From NCBI GenBank assembly GCA_949752745.1, contig OX457026.1:78175256-78239255 (forward strand): 64,000 nt of DNA, given 5' to 3'. This stretch comes from Protula sp. h YS-2021 (lineage: Eukaryota > Annelida > Polychaeta > Sabellida > Serpulidae). Shown here piece by piece: positions 11,724 to 24,764 of this stretch. The translations under genes were made by a program, and so were the position numbers. The stretch's first letter is position 1; every line of letters begins with the position of its first letter. The notes under the pieces are model-generated. The model worked only from the letters and a program-made list of their open reading frames with translations, did no database searches and was not told where the DNA came from.

Positions 11724-12569
11724 ACAATGGAACCTCTGAAATCGGACCACCCTTGGGACCGTTTAAAATGTGCCCTTTTTCAGAGATGGTCCCATTTGGG
11801 AGACTTGGTCCTACTTGGGTATATTTTAGCGGGTTGACCGCAGATTCAAGTTTGATGTCCAAACACAAAGAAAGTAATATTCATTTATAATAACATCTAT
11901 TATGTCTCAACTGTATAACAATTTGCATGTTATAGACACACACAAGCATTCTATTTTGCATACTTTTGCAACTATATTTAGCACACAAGTCCAGATTTGT
12001 TTCTACCGAAAGTTTGTCTGAAAATCAAAGAGTTTCTCTAAAAACAACACTAATCTGCTTTCGAACTGCAGCACAAAAAGTTCTTTTTCTATTGCTGCAT
12101 GGTAAATATAACCGGAAGGGAACCCCATTAAAAGTGGAGAACGCAAATTACGCTTTTACTCGTAAAAACTCGTTTTACGAAAGAAAACGCTAGAAGAATA
12201 GGCACCACATAAATTAAGATGCCTCTGGTTTGTATATTGTCAGCCGCTATTGTTTAGACAAGGTACAAAAGTGTAGAAAACAAAACTAAGCGCCTATCTG
12301 GTTACACACTTGCTACCATAATCCCTAGCAACAATATCTAAGACGGCAACATGCTCAGTGTTGTAAGTAATGTGCCGCAAAAATACAGTGAATTCCCCAC
12401 TGACTGACAGTGGTCCGATCTCAGGTTTTTTTTTTTGGGCTCGGGACCGAAAAAAGCGGCCCGAAGTGGTCCGATCCGAGGTTATCCCAAGTGGGAGTTT
12501 TCTTCACCAATAAAGTCTATGGAGCGCATTCGGGACCACAAAAATGCGCCCTAATTCAGAGGTACTTGT
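11724..12569. mobile_element. pogo/Tigger-like MITE
   Basis: The left end ACAATGGAACCTCTGAA and the right end (minus strand) ACAAGTACCTCTGAATTAGG form imperfect terminal inverted repeats. Subterminal GGTCCGAT / ATCGGACC motifs occur in both orientations (about 11,742, 12,412 and 12,468). An end resembling CAGTGGAACCTCT is typical of pogo-superfamily transposons in invertebrates. No transposase frame is present. Confidence 0.55.
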
Positions 12570-13065
12570 TAAAGAGTATTGTTTTTAATTGACCAGCGAA
12601 GTGCTGTCAAACAGACACATTTGTAGGTTACACTGTAGTTAGAAAACAATTCAGTTTCGGTTTTACGGAAACAAATATCTTATACTTTTACATATAGAAC
12701 CAAACTTAGATTACCACAGCTTTATAAATAATAGCGTTTACATGATACACGATATCTCCTTTTCAGATTAAATATAGAAAATCATGTCTTTTAAATTCTC
12801 TTTTTATTATTTATTCGGATATAGAGCATGAACTCGGTGGTGGATTTTATCAAAATGTAGCGGTCAGAGCAGCTTCTGTAGGGCATGGTGTAGTTTCTAA
12901 AGCTTATTATTTTAACACCAATAACATTGGAAAAAAGCATAATTCAAACTTGCGGGTATTCTAGAAGGCAAGGCATCTGCATAGAATTAATACTAAGTCA
13001 GAGACTTGTGAGTCCATGATCACACTGCCGCTCGACAAGTACCCTTAACCATGACAGGAGATTCT
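12570..13065. other. intergenic, no gene seen
   Basis: AT-rich; no repeat or coding signal recognised. Confidence 0.45.
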
Positions 13066-13297
13066 TTAACACAGAATCTCCATGCAGGGTCGATGCTGAT
13101 ACTGCTTCGACAAAAAAGACCGCATTCTTTCATTAAACTCTACCGTACTAAGTACTACAGAATATAGGCTTCTCCAATGTTGCTTAATATTTTTATGGTA
13201 TGCTTTGTACATGTCAGGAGGAGACCTAGCAAAATGATTAGTCTCATTTAATTCATTCTTTACACTTCGAGAGAATAAATTACTCCACATAGCATTT
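13066..13297 (-). CDS. candidate terminal exon of an unrecognised protein
   Basis: On the minus strand a strong acceptor, TTTGCTCTTTTACAG (AG at 13,299-13,298), precedes a 76-codon open frame ending in TAA. The frame begins with one base of a split codon, then NAMWSNLFSRSVKNELNET, and ends HRPCMEILC. The peptide is basic and rich in Asn, Ser and Arg, with no signal or membrane segment and no domain I recognise. The acceptor and the long open frame in AT-rich DNA are the only evidence. A decayed mobile-element fragment is the alternative. Confidence 0.35.
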
Positions 13298-15970
13298 CTG
13301 TAAAAGAGCAAACCAATAGCTACTTGGAATAATTAAAGGATTAGTGAAGAACTGCGTGGCCGTTGTGACAAGTGACTGCTCGTAAGTCAACGAGAAGGAA
13401 TAAATTCACCATTGAATACTGAACGTAAAGAAATTTGAGTGTGTACAACACTTAAATAACACTTAAAAATAGGAAAATGGCATGAATGTGTCCTTTAAAT
13501 CAGTACTGATACCAGAGCTTCGTTATGCATTATACAAGTGTTGCAAAAACATGTGTGTCTAGCTAGGTGGTGTTGATACTTGTAATTGCCCAGATTTAGG
13601 CGGAAATTATTAACAACTCTTTCGAATACGATCCACTTGACATTGTTCAGAAAGACACACACTAGCATCATTGGGAAAGCCTTTTAATCAGACATATCAG
13701 GTGTGCCCAATGTTATCGCACATGCTTATCTAGCAATCACACATAAAATCTGCAAGTTGCTGGTCGCTCGCACTGTCGAAGACTTTTTAGCTGTTAGCAA
13801 TGACATCATGAATATTTCAATGATCAATTTAAAGCTGAAATATAGTGTAATCTTTCAGCACCCAATTTTGTTTCTAGTACATTACTGGCTCCAAATTAAA
13901 CTTACAACCACCAACATCATAACGATTTTGTGAAAGTGTATATGGCAGTAAGCTATCACGTGTAAACTATTTATGATACCAACACACCAATCCCAGATTT
14001 CTAACTGCGTAACTTTTATCAAGATCACAAACAACATAACATACAGCCGTGACCCCTTCTTTTGGACATAACAAGGAAAGTACCTGGCGCAACTATCGGT
14101 GTATTTTGTGACAGTAACTTTTTGTTCTGCCCTAGATTGATAAAATCCAGACACTCGAAGTCTACACATGTAATTATAACTTTACCTCTAATAAAGGCAG
14201 CTATTACACTTTGATGTTATTTCATATCACCCAGCAAACATGCGACGTCTTATGGGGGTTGCAAAATGGTTGTCATTTATGCCGGCTCTAATCAATCTTT
14301 CTTTCAATATATTAAGAAATTTACTAATCACTTGCCTAGCAAGCATAAAGATTTCAGCTGAATTGATTTTTTTAAAGTACATACTTATTAAATGTTCTGT
14401 TTTTTAAATACGTCGGAAGCAGCTGACTCACGTGCAACTGTAACAAAAAGGAATGTCCATGTATTCTCACAGCAACAGAAATCATCAAAGGGAATATCCA
14501 TTACATGATTATGTTTCTTTCAAGCAAACATCAGAACCCCACCCTTCCATCCGGTGGTGCGGCAAACCTCTTTCCCTCCCAGACTTGCATTTAGGGTAGA
14601 TGTTCAAATACAATTTGAAATTTAGTCATTTACTGCAAGCAGCGGACAAAGCCTTTAAAATCTGTGCTTTCACCAAAGTAAGTCAAAGGGCAAATGCACT
14701 CGTGATAGATCCACCAAAATCAACATTTTAATACGCCACTAACAAATCATTAATAACTCAATTCAGTCAAGAGCAATCCACTTTCTACAGAAATACTTAT
14801 TTAACATATCTCTGTATAACTTTTTTGTAAAGGAACTCTATATTAAATCTTAGAAGGCGTATAATGTTATGAGCTGATTAAATGTCTTTATAGCTATGAG
14901 CAAATCTTTTATGACGAATAGTGCTATCGTTTGAAACACCCGTTTATGACTTTGAGTGGAACATTTGCGGGTATGCAGAGCTTTGAAAGCTGTACACTCT
15001 TAACAGGACATATTGCATATCACAAACATAATGCACTAAGATGGTTGACAATACAGGCCCAAACAATTTAAGGCGGCAACAAATAACAAATCATAATATT
15101 ATAATATAATAAATTAACATTCCCGGTAAGCTTGATCTCAACATCAATAACGTGTTTTAGCACTTAAGCTCGAAATGTGTTTAATAAGGGCAATGATTTT
15201 AAATATTAAAACTGCTCTTACAGAATGTATATGTCGGTTTTCACTGTCAAACGTGGTGGATTTCAATGGAGTTTTCTGGGTTGAGTCAAACTTTTGAAAG
15301 TCTAATTTTATGATAAATAGAATGTTTAAGCGTCTATCATATTCACAAGATTCTATAATATCTTAAATATAGCAAATCATCTTCTCGATTGTTGAGAAGT
15401 GGCTAGAGGTTCCGAGCATGAGCAAAGAGAAACCACAGAAACCACGGAAACCACACCAGAATGTGATTTCTTTTAGTTTCAGTTGCCATCTGAAGTTTCG
15501 ATTTCTCTGGTGACTGTCCATCAGATAGCTTATTATAATGCCACTGTTCCTTCACAAATGATTCAAGGGCAAAAATAAACTATTTCTTTTTATACTTCAA
15601 CTGTGTTTCTCCTAATTAATTCTTAAGTCTCTACTTTCTTGCTATATAAAAGTATGCTGTACCCTTCCCTTAATAAAAGAAATATTTACAGAGTAATGGC
15701 TTTGTGTATTTCAATTTAAAAGCTCTCCAGTCCTATTAATAAATTTGACCATCAAATTTTAGCTTAAACTTAAGTTTAATCACACCGAAAATAATAAACC
15801 AAAGAGCGCATCTACAAAATGCGATACATTTTGTACACAAGTCTATTATGGTGCACCATACAAAAAAACTGATTTAGTACAGGAGTGAGTATTTTTACAT
15901 GAAATAAATATTAAGGCCACAGAACAAGACAATGGCGCTTGGTTTGAAAATGAATGGAGTTTGACGCAAA
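13298..15970. other. intergenic, no gene seen
   Basis: AT-rich. Both strands were read for acceptor-plus-frame pairs without a convincing hit. A short imperfect triplication of GAAACCACxG lies at 15,429-15,455. Confidence 0.45.
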
Positions 15971-15974
15971 GTAC

Positions 15975-16045
15975 GGGGATGCCGTGGCGTGGTGGTATTT
16001 TGCCCGCTTTGGGTGCCAGAGATCCCGGGTACAACTCCAATTTGA
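15975..16045 (+). mobile_element. possible tRNA-derived SINE fragment
   Basis: GCCGTGGCGTGGTGGTA followed by CCCGGGTACAACTCC resembles degenerate A and B boxes at tRNA spacing. No tail or target duplication was recognised. Confidence 0.3.
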
Positions 16046-16159
16046 GGTTGCAAATTTACCAGGTTATGTGCTCTGAAACAATTAGCCACACACACCTCCA
16101 TAGCTATAAATTCGCATAAAGAACTCAATAAGTGGCACTTACAAATAGCCAAAGACAAA

Positions 16160-17070
16160 GACAAAGCTAACTAGACCGATTTCGCAACCGAGTGACGAAA
16201 TAAACGCTTGAAAACACTCTAAACATCCGGGTTTTTACTCCAACGTGACCTTGAGATCAAGGTCACCGAAACTTATACCTTACGAACATCGAAGTGTGGA
16301 GGTCGAAAATGATGTCAAAACTGCTTTATGTCTTACCGTGTTCGAGGTACAGTGTAACTTCCGGTTTAGCTGATAGTTAGCCTATCAGTAGCTGATAGTT
16401 AGCCTTCCAGTATCGTTCAGTCACAAGCGAGTATGCCCTATGTTTATGCATACGCTCACAAACAGTAATGCTCTGCTAAGGATGACTGTGAAGACCAAAT
16501 ATTCATGATGGGCATTTTGTACACCTTTTTGGGGCATGAGGGCTGGGCGTTTTACAAGGCACTGGGTGGTTAAAAGTTATTTTTAGCCGTCAATTCGTAT
16601 ACAGCTAAGCTGTCTGCATATTGTGTATCAAAATCCCGCTTTAAACCGACCAGGATAACGAAACGGAAAATGACGTCATTATGACGTCATGCGTTAAAAA
16701 TGACATTATCACAATGTCCTTTGTCAAAAAGTAGTCTCACAACGTATTTTGCTCGAAATCGCTTGGTCCAGTTGAATTTCGAGATATTCAACTTGAGATA
16801 TCCGTGACGTCACAAGACGTTGATCACGTCATAGGTCAATAAAAAAATTATTTAGCACGAGTTCACATAGTCGACTATAAGAGTGCCAAATTTAAGTCAA
16901 CTGGCTTAAGCCATTTTAGAGGAGATGTCTGGAAACCAACGCAAAAAATTCGGCTGAAAAAAAATGGAAAAAGGCCAACAAAAAAGGAAAAAAATAGATA
17001 CTTTAAGTACTTTAAGCCCACACTTTCTACACCGGGTAAAAACAAATACGTTTGAAAAGTTTTCAAGCGT
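16160..17070 (+). mobile_element. second copy of the satellite-bearing element family, single monomer
   Basis: It starts with ACTAGACCGATTTCGC and an imperfect ATTTCG/CGAAAT hairpin. One diverged 139-bp-type monomer follows at about 16,240-16,370: a palindrome GTGACCTTGAgaTCAAGGTCAC, GGTCGAAAATGATGTCAAAA, TTACCGTGTTCGAGGTA and AACTTCCGG. The right part contains three CRE-like palindromes, then GTGCCAAATTT, GTCTGGAAACC and an A-rich tract. It ends with a hairpin ACGTTTGAAAA / TTTTCAAGCGT (about 17,046-17,070). Architecture matches 1327-10,040 but without array expansion. Boundaries are approximate, and the element class is not certain. Confidence 0.5.
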
Positions 17071-19079
17071 TAATAATATAGTAATGTATCAGTGTATGTG
17101 TGTGGTATACGCGCGTCGAAATATAAAATACATTGGGTTAAAAGTAAGCGATGGTTCTCTATATTTGTAACTATGTTAAATGATTTGAGCAGCTCTTGCA
17201 GCTGAAAAATCTCTACAGGAAACCAACCATTATTGTTGTTCTTATCATATTATATGCCATTCAAAAAATGAATCAATGTTTACTTTATTATGTTTTCACC
17301 AGTGGGTCAGTTTTTTTTAAAAAATTCGTAGTTTAGACAGCTTGGTCTTTCTACTTCAGCATCACACTATCAAAGCACTCTCAAGTGTAAGAACACACTC
17401 ATATGGAAAGATATGATAGACACATTCAGCCGTCGTACTCTTACTGCCAATGAAGGCCGCTGCAAGATCAGCACAAACATCACTTAAATATGTCGCTGTG
17501 ATGACAGAGAAACCCGTGTAACGAATTACTTTTCATATAGTAGTTCTTAGGGGAAAAGGTTGAAATTAATGTATCTGTGAATTTTGTGAATGTTAGTTAT
17601 AAACTTACAAAAATTCTATCCCTGGAAGGTTATGTGTCCAATATTTGGTAAACTATTTCTTGATTACAGAGACAAATTTTATATCCTAGATATAGTATGT
17701 CTAATTTCAGTGACTCAGAAAAGTTATGTTCAGCATCAGCTACTCAGATTAGCAAAAGACATATGGACAATTTGATGGCTTGGCCTTCAAAAATGCTATC
17801 AACTTGGTTATTGTTGGTATTATTACATAGTGCGACAAGCTACCATATATCGTTATAATGTTTTGTTATATTCTAGAAAGTGTCCTGATTTCCACAAAAC
17901 TGAATACACAATATAATGACTATGTTCCGTTTGTAATTGTTCACATGGATTATGATCTTCAAGTGTATCGGGCACTGTTTCATTTCACAAGTGTAAACTA
18001 TTACTCGGTACTTGTAAGTTCCGTGCAGCACCACCCCTCATACTTTTATTGAGGAACAAACGGTTAACACAACCATGTTCTGCTAAAATTGAAAGCCTGT
18101 ATACGCATATGTGTGCATAAAATGTTTGGTGATTTGTAATCCTCATATTTTATCGAATTCACACCACATATTTTTGCCTGATTCACTTTTTTCACCATGC
18201 CACCTTATCCGGCCACCTGGTCGGACACGGTGGGGACTAGAAAGACCACATTTTGTAGAGATATACGACTGCATACCTAGTTGATCCCACTATCTGATCG
18301 CTCCGTTATCTGAAGCGTGAGCTGTTACAATGCGTGCCCTTATAAACTTGGTGTGACTCGCGGGATAGCGAACTACTTAATTGTGCAGTTTACATTCAGT
18401 GTAGTGCCTATATTGTTGGAAACCCGTATTCACATATCAACACTTTTCTTACGGCGTCAGGGTTATGCCAAATATTGACCACAATATAACATATATATGT
18501 TCTATTGCTTTCTATGATATTGGCTGTTAAAAACGTTTAAATATCAGTATTTTACATGCGCCTTCCTTACCGTTTATTTTAAAATAAAACGCTTTGCTCA
18601 TTTACTGCTAAATAACGTAGATTTTTAAAGATGAATGCAGCATAAGCAAGGAGTCACGACAGCTCACACAACCAAACATGTCACAGGGTTAAATTCTGAC
18701 AAAGCAAGTTTGTGTTTTTATAGACTTTTACATTATTATGCATTTTTGTATCACCAACGTTTACTTTCACTCTCGGCAGCAAAATTGGTCTTGTTTATAG
18801 TACGACTGACGTGATCTTTGACCAAACCCGTTAAACACAGAAACGTTTTATTTTGACTGCAGTTAGAACGTTTTCCAAACCTAATCTAAACCTTCCGTAT
18901 GTTAAATATGTTTGGTTACAGAAAGGTGAGAATATATTCTTAAAAAATTAAAACCTTTTCTTTCGAATATTTTTCAACCAAATCTAAACTTGTTTACTTT
19001 TTAATGTGCTTCCAAAACGGCGGATTTTACCAGTTTTCGCAGATTATATTTCGTTAGGCTACATATTGCTTAAGTTTCA
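17071..19079. other. intergenic; one weak exon candidate
   Basis: Mostly featureless AT-rich DNA. At 17,363 (plus strand) TTTCTACTTCAG precedes about 41 open codons ending in TAA near 17,488 (contains KCKNTLIWKDMIDTFSRR). The acceptor is good, but the peptide is unrecognised, so it is not called as a gene. Confidence 0.4.
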
Positions 19080-19770
19080 CACATGAATGTTCCATATCAA
19101 TTCTTTTACGAGCACAATGATCACATAATTTATACTTTGGGTGTCTCTGAGGGGTTTCCAACTAATCGTTATTGACCTACGTCCCTAACAGGGCACAACG
19201 GATGCACTTTTCAAATTTGTCTTACCAATAGGCAAATGTATTATCATTATTTAAAAAAAACTAAAGCGATTCGCGTTTTATAGTGAACAAAATATACCAA
19301 GAACAAATTAATTTGGACGGGATCTCATTGAGGCTTCAACCTGCTACACCCACAAGGCACAGTTTGCCACTTTTCTTAGATGATATATCAAAAGACACAT
19401 GCATCACCTGTACATTTCTACCATACTATTACTCTTACGAGCAAAATGAGCCTATAATTTAAAATTTCGGTATGCTTGCAGGGCACCCAGTGAAACGTTT
19501 AGATCATCTGCCATACTAACGCAATGCAACTTTTCGTAGCTGTTATGCCAATAGACACATGTAGTAGCTATGAAGTGCTAACATTGCACTAAGTTCTGCA
19601 TCGTCATATGACTTTTACGAACAAAATATGCAAAGAATAAGATAATCTGCATATGTCGGAAAGGCACCCAATGAAGCGTTTTTCACCTGCTACACCCACG
19701 AGTTGCAATGTGAGACTTTTCGTAGTTGCTACGTCGATAGGAATCGGTATTAGCGATAAACTGCTAAAAC
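19080..19770 (+). repeat. degenerate tandem repeat, about 165-180-bp unit, 4 copies
   Basis: Motifs recur in order: TTTTACGAaCAAAATatgc (19,103; 19,283 diverged; 19,424; 19,613), then a variable stretch, gggCACCCAATGAAGCGTTT, ACCTGCTACACCCAC and gAcTTTTCGTAG. Copies are strongly diverged, so this is an old array. Confidence 0.6.
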
Positions 19771-20641
19771 GTCACAAAACAAAGAGCGTTGAAAAACAAA
19801 CAGACGATTCCGGAGAATATTAAAATGCTTGGATTAGGTCTATTTTTTAAGTCAAATGTCATAAGAAAGAGTAGTTTTTTGTGTTCTTTTTTTTTTTTGT
19901 CTTGCAAATTAGTAATTATTTTCCTTTTAACTTATGCCATAATCCCTTAATGCATAAAGAAACGCCTTTAGGCCTCTAGGAAAAATTACAGATGTCAGCC
20001 ACTTATCATTAGTTTACCATATTATTATTGTACCATAAAAAGAAACACCCTTCTTGCCTGCAATGCACTGAATGGAAGATATTAAAAGTCATTGGTTAAA
20101 AATAGGCGTTAGTTTGCGTAGTTGCGGATGTATTGATGCAAGTTATTACGCATGGGCAGCATGTCTTAAAGCATTTCGCGTTATGTGATTATGGAAACCG
20201 CCTTAAGCCGTTAAGGTCAGTGCGAAACTGACACATAAACCGAAAAAAGGACTCCAGTTTTGGTTGAATAAACATAGGAGCAGAGAAAGTTAGACACATA
20301 GAAGCCAAAGGCGAAATACATCAAAATCACTTTGACATAGATATAGCGCTCTTTTTGTGTTAGAAACCCATCATAATAACTCCATGACTCCATACTTGTG
20401 TCTCTTTATGCTTTTCCCCCACTTCAATCCCGTGAGTTTCCTCCACTGAGCATGTGCAGTCGAAACCGTGAAGTGACTTAATTATACGTTAAGCAAAATT
20501 TGTCCTTACTTAAGCAATGTGAAAAGACCTTTTCTTCTCCTATTTTAGGCTTTCAATTTATCCTTCGTTGATTTCTAAGCTTGTCAGTTTATCTTTCATT
20601 TATTTTTTTTTATAAGCAAAGGGTCGTTTAAGAACACTTAC
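19771..20641. other. intron or intergenic downstream of the Rab exon
   Basis: This would be intron 1 of the minus-strand Rab gene. I searched for the next GTPase exon (WDTAG, NKxD) on the minus strand here and further left and did not find one. Confidence 0.45.
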
Positions 20642-20771
20642 CAATAGTTGTGAATTCTTCGGGGTTGAAATCTCTCGCCATCAACCCTTTGATGACGCTA
20701 GTTTTGCCCACGCTCGTCTCCCCCACCATGAGCACCTTGTAGATGACGTCACAGTGCTCCTCTGACAGCAT
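20642..20771 (-). CDS. Rab-like small GTPase, first coding exon (partial)
   Basis: The exon encodes 43 residues plus one base and ends at a consensus donor ATTG|GTAAGT (GT at 20,641-20,640). It reads MLSEEHCDVIYKVLMVGETS and continues VGKTSVIKGLMARDF. It contains the beta-1 strand, the P-loop GETSVGKT (G1, GxxxxGKT) that binds the nucleotide phosphates, and TTIG, whose Thr is the Mg-binding switch I residue (G2). Rabs are membrane-traffic switches carrying C-terminal prenyl groups. The frame is open upstream to 20,861, but the Met at 20,771 gives the usual short Rab N-terminus. The Ser-Val after the P-loop and the GLM segment do not match a Rab subfamily I can name. Switch II and the remaining exons are not in this window as far as I can see. 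GTPase identity is firm; the subfamily is open. Confidence 0.85.
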
Positions 20772-22524
20772 ACCACCAATCAGAACGCTGATATTTATCG
20801 GCAATTTATTTGCAAAGTACACGCATTCAGTCGCATACGTATATTTACCTTTAAATTTCAAATGTGTGTATTTCGTAATTTATTTCTCTTTCTATTTGTT
20901 TTTTTTTTAACAACGTCACGTAGTTTATTGCACTATCTAGTTTTATCCAGGCAAATTACAACAAGCGCTTATGAGTATTTGCGACCGGTATTTAAATTTA
21001 AATTTCTCTATTTTAAATGTCTTTAAAACGAACCAGCGCGGAAAAGTTGGGCCAAGCTGCCAGAGACTGAAGGCTTGATGTTTATCACATTTGTTTACAG
21101 GTTTCGTGTTGTTTCATATCTGCTTATCCTATTGTAATGGGCCGTTGATTGGTACGCCTAGTTCACAGCACTTTGCAGATTGGGCCTCTGGTTAATTGTT
21201 TTTATCCGATTTGGTATAATCCATTGATGTTATCCTGGGCCCGGTATCTACCCTTGGTACTTTCGTGTTTTCTTGCAGCTATTGTCACGAGCATGTATTG
21301 TCCATTTGTAAACACATGAATATATACATGTCACTGGTTCAAAACCAGCATGGTGGTGTCTATTTTGCATATATTTTTTGGTTGTCAGGTTTGCAATTGA
21401 TACGTTCATTTCCGGTGGTAAGCCATGCACAATGCACACTTCACCCAACGGTGACTTATCCCAAAATGCCAAGTATTTTTCTGAAGGTTCACATTTTAAA
21501 TGGATTCCATGCTATCAATACAGTTTTTTTATTTCGTTTTTGTTTTTAAAAAAGGCTAATTGCACCCGATGCATCGTTTCACTCCGCTGTTATCAGCAAG
21601 AGCAATTGGTACAGTGTCAGGTTTCAAACTACCGAAATTCAATTAATCATTTTTGATAATTCAATCACAGATTTTCACAGGTATTACCTGAGAAATCATT
21701 TTATCTGCTTTATCACAAAGCTTTGCTCATTTTTATTCTCACTGTTTTGCTAAAAGCAAAAAGGTTAGACATTAAATTTGTCTGGCGCAAGAGAAAACAT
21801 GATAAATAACTATCGGGCCGGGTCATGTTCGACCACCTAACATGGGCGTCATGGATTCTCTCTACGTCATGTGACTTGTCTGCCAGGGTAAACAATTTAT
21901 TTCCATGTAAATAGCAGTCAAAACCCTTGAAGTTTAGCAACCATTTTTGTTTACTTATCGCAGCTCTTTCAATGTAAATAAATGTAGTTTTACACCATTT
22001 TTTCAAGCATTTTTTTGTTCGATGTGGGAAAGCATGTGTAAGCAAGATAATAAAGCAGCCTTGAGCACTGAGTAATAACACATTCAAAATCAGGGATAGA
22101 AATGTGTTCAGGTAAGATTAGTTCAATTATAAATTTCTCAAAACTATACCTGCGGTACGTTTTACAAGTCATATGCAGATGTGTAAGAACATGTCAAAAT
22201 TACTTCTATATAAGCTTGACATCAACTTGACACTTTTCGGGATTTCACAAATTGCTAAAATTGATATATTGCTGGCGGATCAAGCGCGCTGTTTTGTTGT
22301 TACCGCCCCCTCCTCCCCCCGCCCCCCCCCTCACCCCTTGCAGACACACTTATGTCTGACTCAAATCAATAATGCTAAAATGTTAAACGCAGTGATTTGT
22401 GATGAAAGAGGTCACAATTTCTTAGAAAATCCCGTATTTATCCTAAAAATTTTGAAATTTATAGATCTAAAACATTTATGTAGGAACTTCGGAGCACGTT
22501 GAAAAGTAGATAAAACATGCTGCT

Positions 22525-22526
<2 letters not shown>
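20772..22526. other. intergenic, no gene seen
   Basis: AT-rich upstream region of the Rab exon. A 124-codon minus-strand frame (21,713-22,087) has no domain, splice context or codon quality that convinces me. A C-rich run lies at 22,303-22,330. Confidence 0.4.

Positions 22527-22615
<89 letters not shown>
22527..22615. repeat. (TC)n microsatellite
   Basis: Uninterrupted TC dinucleotides, about 44 copies. Confidence 0.99.
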
Positions 22616-22618
<3 letters not shown>

Positions 22619-24500
22619 TTTTCACTGTTATAATGATAATCCTTGAAATCGACTGCAAGGTGAAATCCTAAATGAGGCACCTGAGCAATGTAGTCCAACT
22701 TTGCGTATGCAAATATACATTCATGAAATATGCGATAGGAGTTGCGTTACATTCCCCCACCTGCCCGATTACCAGGCATTGCTAAGAATAACTTGATATG
22801 ATTTGATAGATGGTGATTCAGCCTTTTTCTTCACATTTCGTATCGGCCTTTAAGAGTACTTCAGTCTCAGTGATGATAAGACTTGTCTTGATAATTCTAT
22901 TGGGCTATCAGTTATCCTATTTCAAACCTATAAAGAGGTGGGAACAGAAGGGCAGGTTTATTGTTTTTCAAAAATATGTCAGTTACAACTTCAAATATTG
23001 CTAAAATTGAAAAAAAAAGCTGCTTACTATATCTGGTAATATTGAAGGCCAGACTGATATGTGCCTGTCAAAAACTGCTAAAGCAATAATACAAAGCAGT
23101 ATGGGATGGTGCACCAAACGAAACCTTTTATAGTAAAACCCTCCTGACCGGAACATACTATAAAAGAAGCGATGTAATATCATAGCAATTCACACTAATA
23201 TATACATATAACTTGGTAAACTGCGAAGGCAATTGATAAACAAAGGCGGGCCAATACTGTACCTATTACAGTGATATGGCTGCAGACAGTGGTTCTGGTC
23301 TTAATTAAACGTCATACAACTAAATCGTGGGTAGAAGATTTCTTTTTCTATTTCGTACTACAAGAAAAGTTACGTCTGTTTTATAAATAGGACTTATGTT
23401 TCTTTAAAAACGTAAATTTGTATAAACGGATTATTTGGTTGACAAACAGCTATAATTTTAAAATTTAATTTGTGTTAGTGAGGCATGTATTTATGCATTT
23501 CATTAAAAAGTCCATGACGTATTTCATTATAAAGAAAAGCATTAGTGTTGATTAAGAAATATGGAAACTCAGGATAATGATTCTGATCCATTCACATTTT
23601 ATGGCTAGTTCACAAGCAGATAACGAAATATTCCTAAATATAACAAAGCTGGACCTCATACAGCTAAAATATGTTATATATCACACAATACAAATAAAGC
23701 TTTGAAAGCTAAGATTTAATATTTGAAAATGGCGCCGTTACTGCCTCATTACAGCATTAGTAAGTGTGATTTCCTATCTATAAATGCTTCTGATTTAGGC
23801 AATTTTCTTACCAGAGTACCAGTGATATGATGTTAGTGACAAACACTGATTCACAGAATGGTTTTTAATTAGTTTCTAAGTGTTCAATTTCCGGATGAAC
23901 TTCAAACGCCAATTGTGTAAGTTTGTATCAGATGACAGGCTTTCGGACTACCTAATGTATAAATATTTGGGTGCATAGTCAATTCTCGTATTTGTAACAG
24001 TAAACTGGAATTTGAAATTCGAGCGGTTGTTTGTTTTATTGATTGACTGAACTGGATTTTTGGATGGTAAAACACTTGGCTATACGTGCAATTCAGCATG
24101 ATCATTAGTGGATATAAAAACAGGCAAAAGCTATCGCCCCCCTCCTCCCACCCGTAAAATTTGTAGAAAATAATATCCTTAAATGTTATACTTGGTCTAT
24201 TTTTTTTGTCTAATCTCAACTACTCTAATCTAATCTTAGTCTAATCCTTAAGGTTATAGAAAACTGGACTTTTGGCACCCAAAACGAGCCCCCCCCCCCC
24301 CCTCCCCTCCAAACAAACAAGACAACCGTAGATTGCACATCCCCCGCCGCGCTCATCTACACAAAGCCTAAATTGTAAAAAATCGCCAAAATTACATTTT
24401 TTTAATAAATAGAAAAATTGCCCGACATTGCACAACCACACTTTATACACTTTCTACCTGTAGGGTTTTATTTATCTACGATGAATAGTAACAAAGCTAC
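22616..24500. other. intergenic, no gene seen
   Basis: AT-rich. A short imperfect TCTAATCT/TCTAATCC repeat lies at about 24,209-24,245, and a C tract at 24,288-24,303. Confidence 0.45.
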
Positions 24501-24504
24501 AGCC

Positions 24505-24600
24505 TGGACAAAAAGGAGCACACGGACGGACAGACGGACAGACACGAGGCGTTTCTATATCGACAGCCCCCGGCTAGGGCGGCGGGGGATAAAAAGGCCT
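24505..24600 (+). mobile_element. element tail: (ACGG/ACAG)n plus G/C hairpin
   Basis: CACGGACGGACAGACGGACA is followed by CTATATCGACAGCCCCCGG and a CGGCGGGGGATAA arm that folds into a hairpin. The same order of (GGAC)n, CTATAtc and a CCCCC/GGGGG hairpin ending in GATAA closes the 178-bp-repeat element at 38.27 kb, so both tails belong to one class of element. Confidence 0.5.
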
Positions 24601-24764
24601 ATCCTTGACCATAGCCATGTATGTTAATTGTGACAAAAGGCAAGGTAAATTAGACTCATAATTTGTACAAGACTCTATTATAAAATATTTGTTAACAAGA
24701 CCGTCGAGTGCTCAGCTACCGTCAGAATACAAAGTCACGAACTGACACTCCGTTCTGTCAAAAG

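Noticed and set aside
21713..22087. 124-codon minus-strand frame upstream of the Rab exon
   Set aside because: AT-rich codons, no splice context and no recognisable domain; likely chance.
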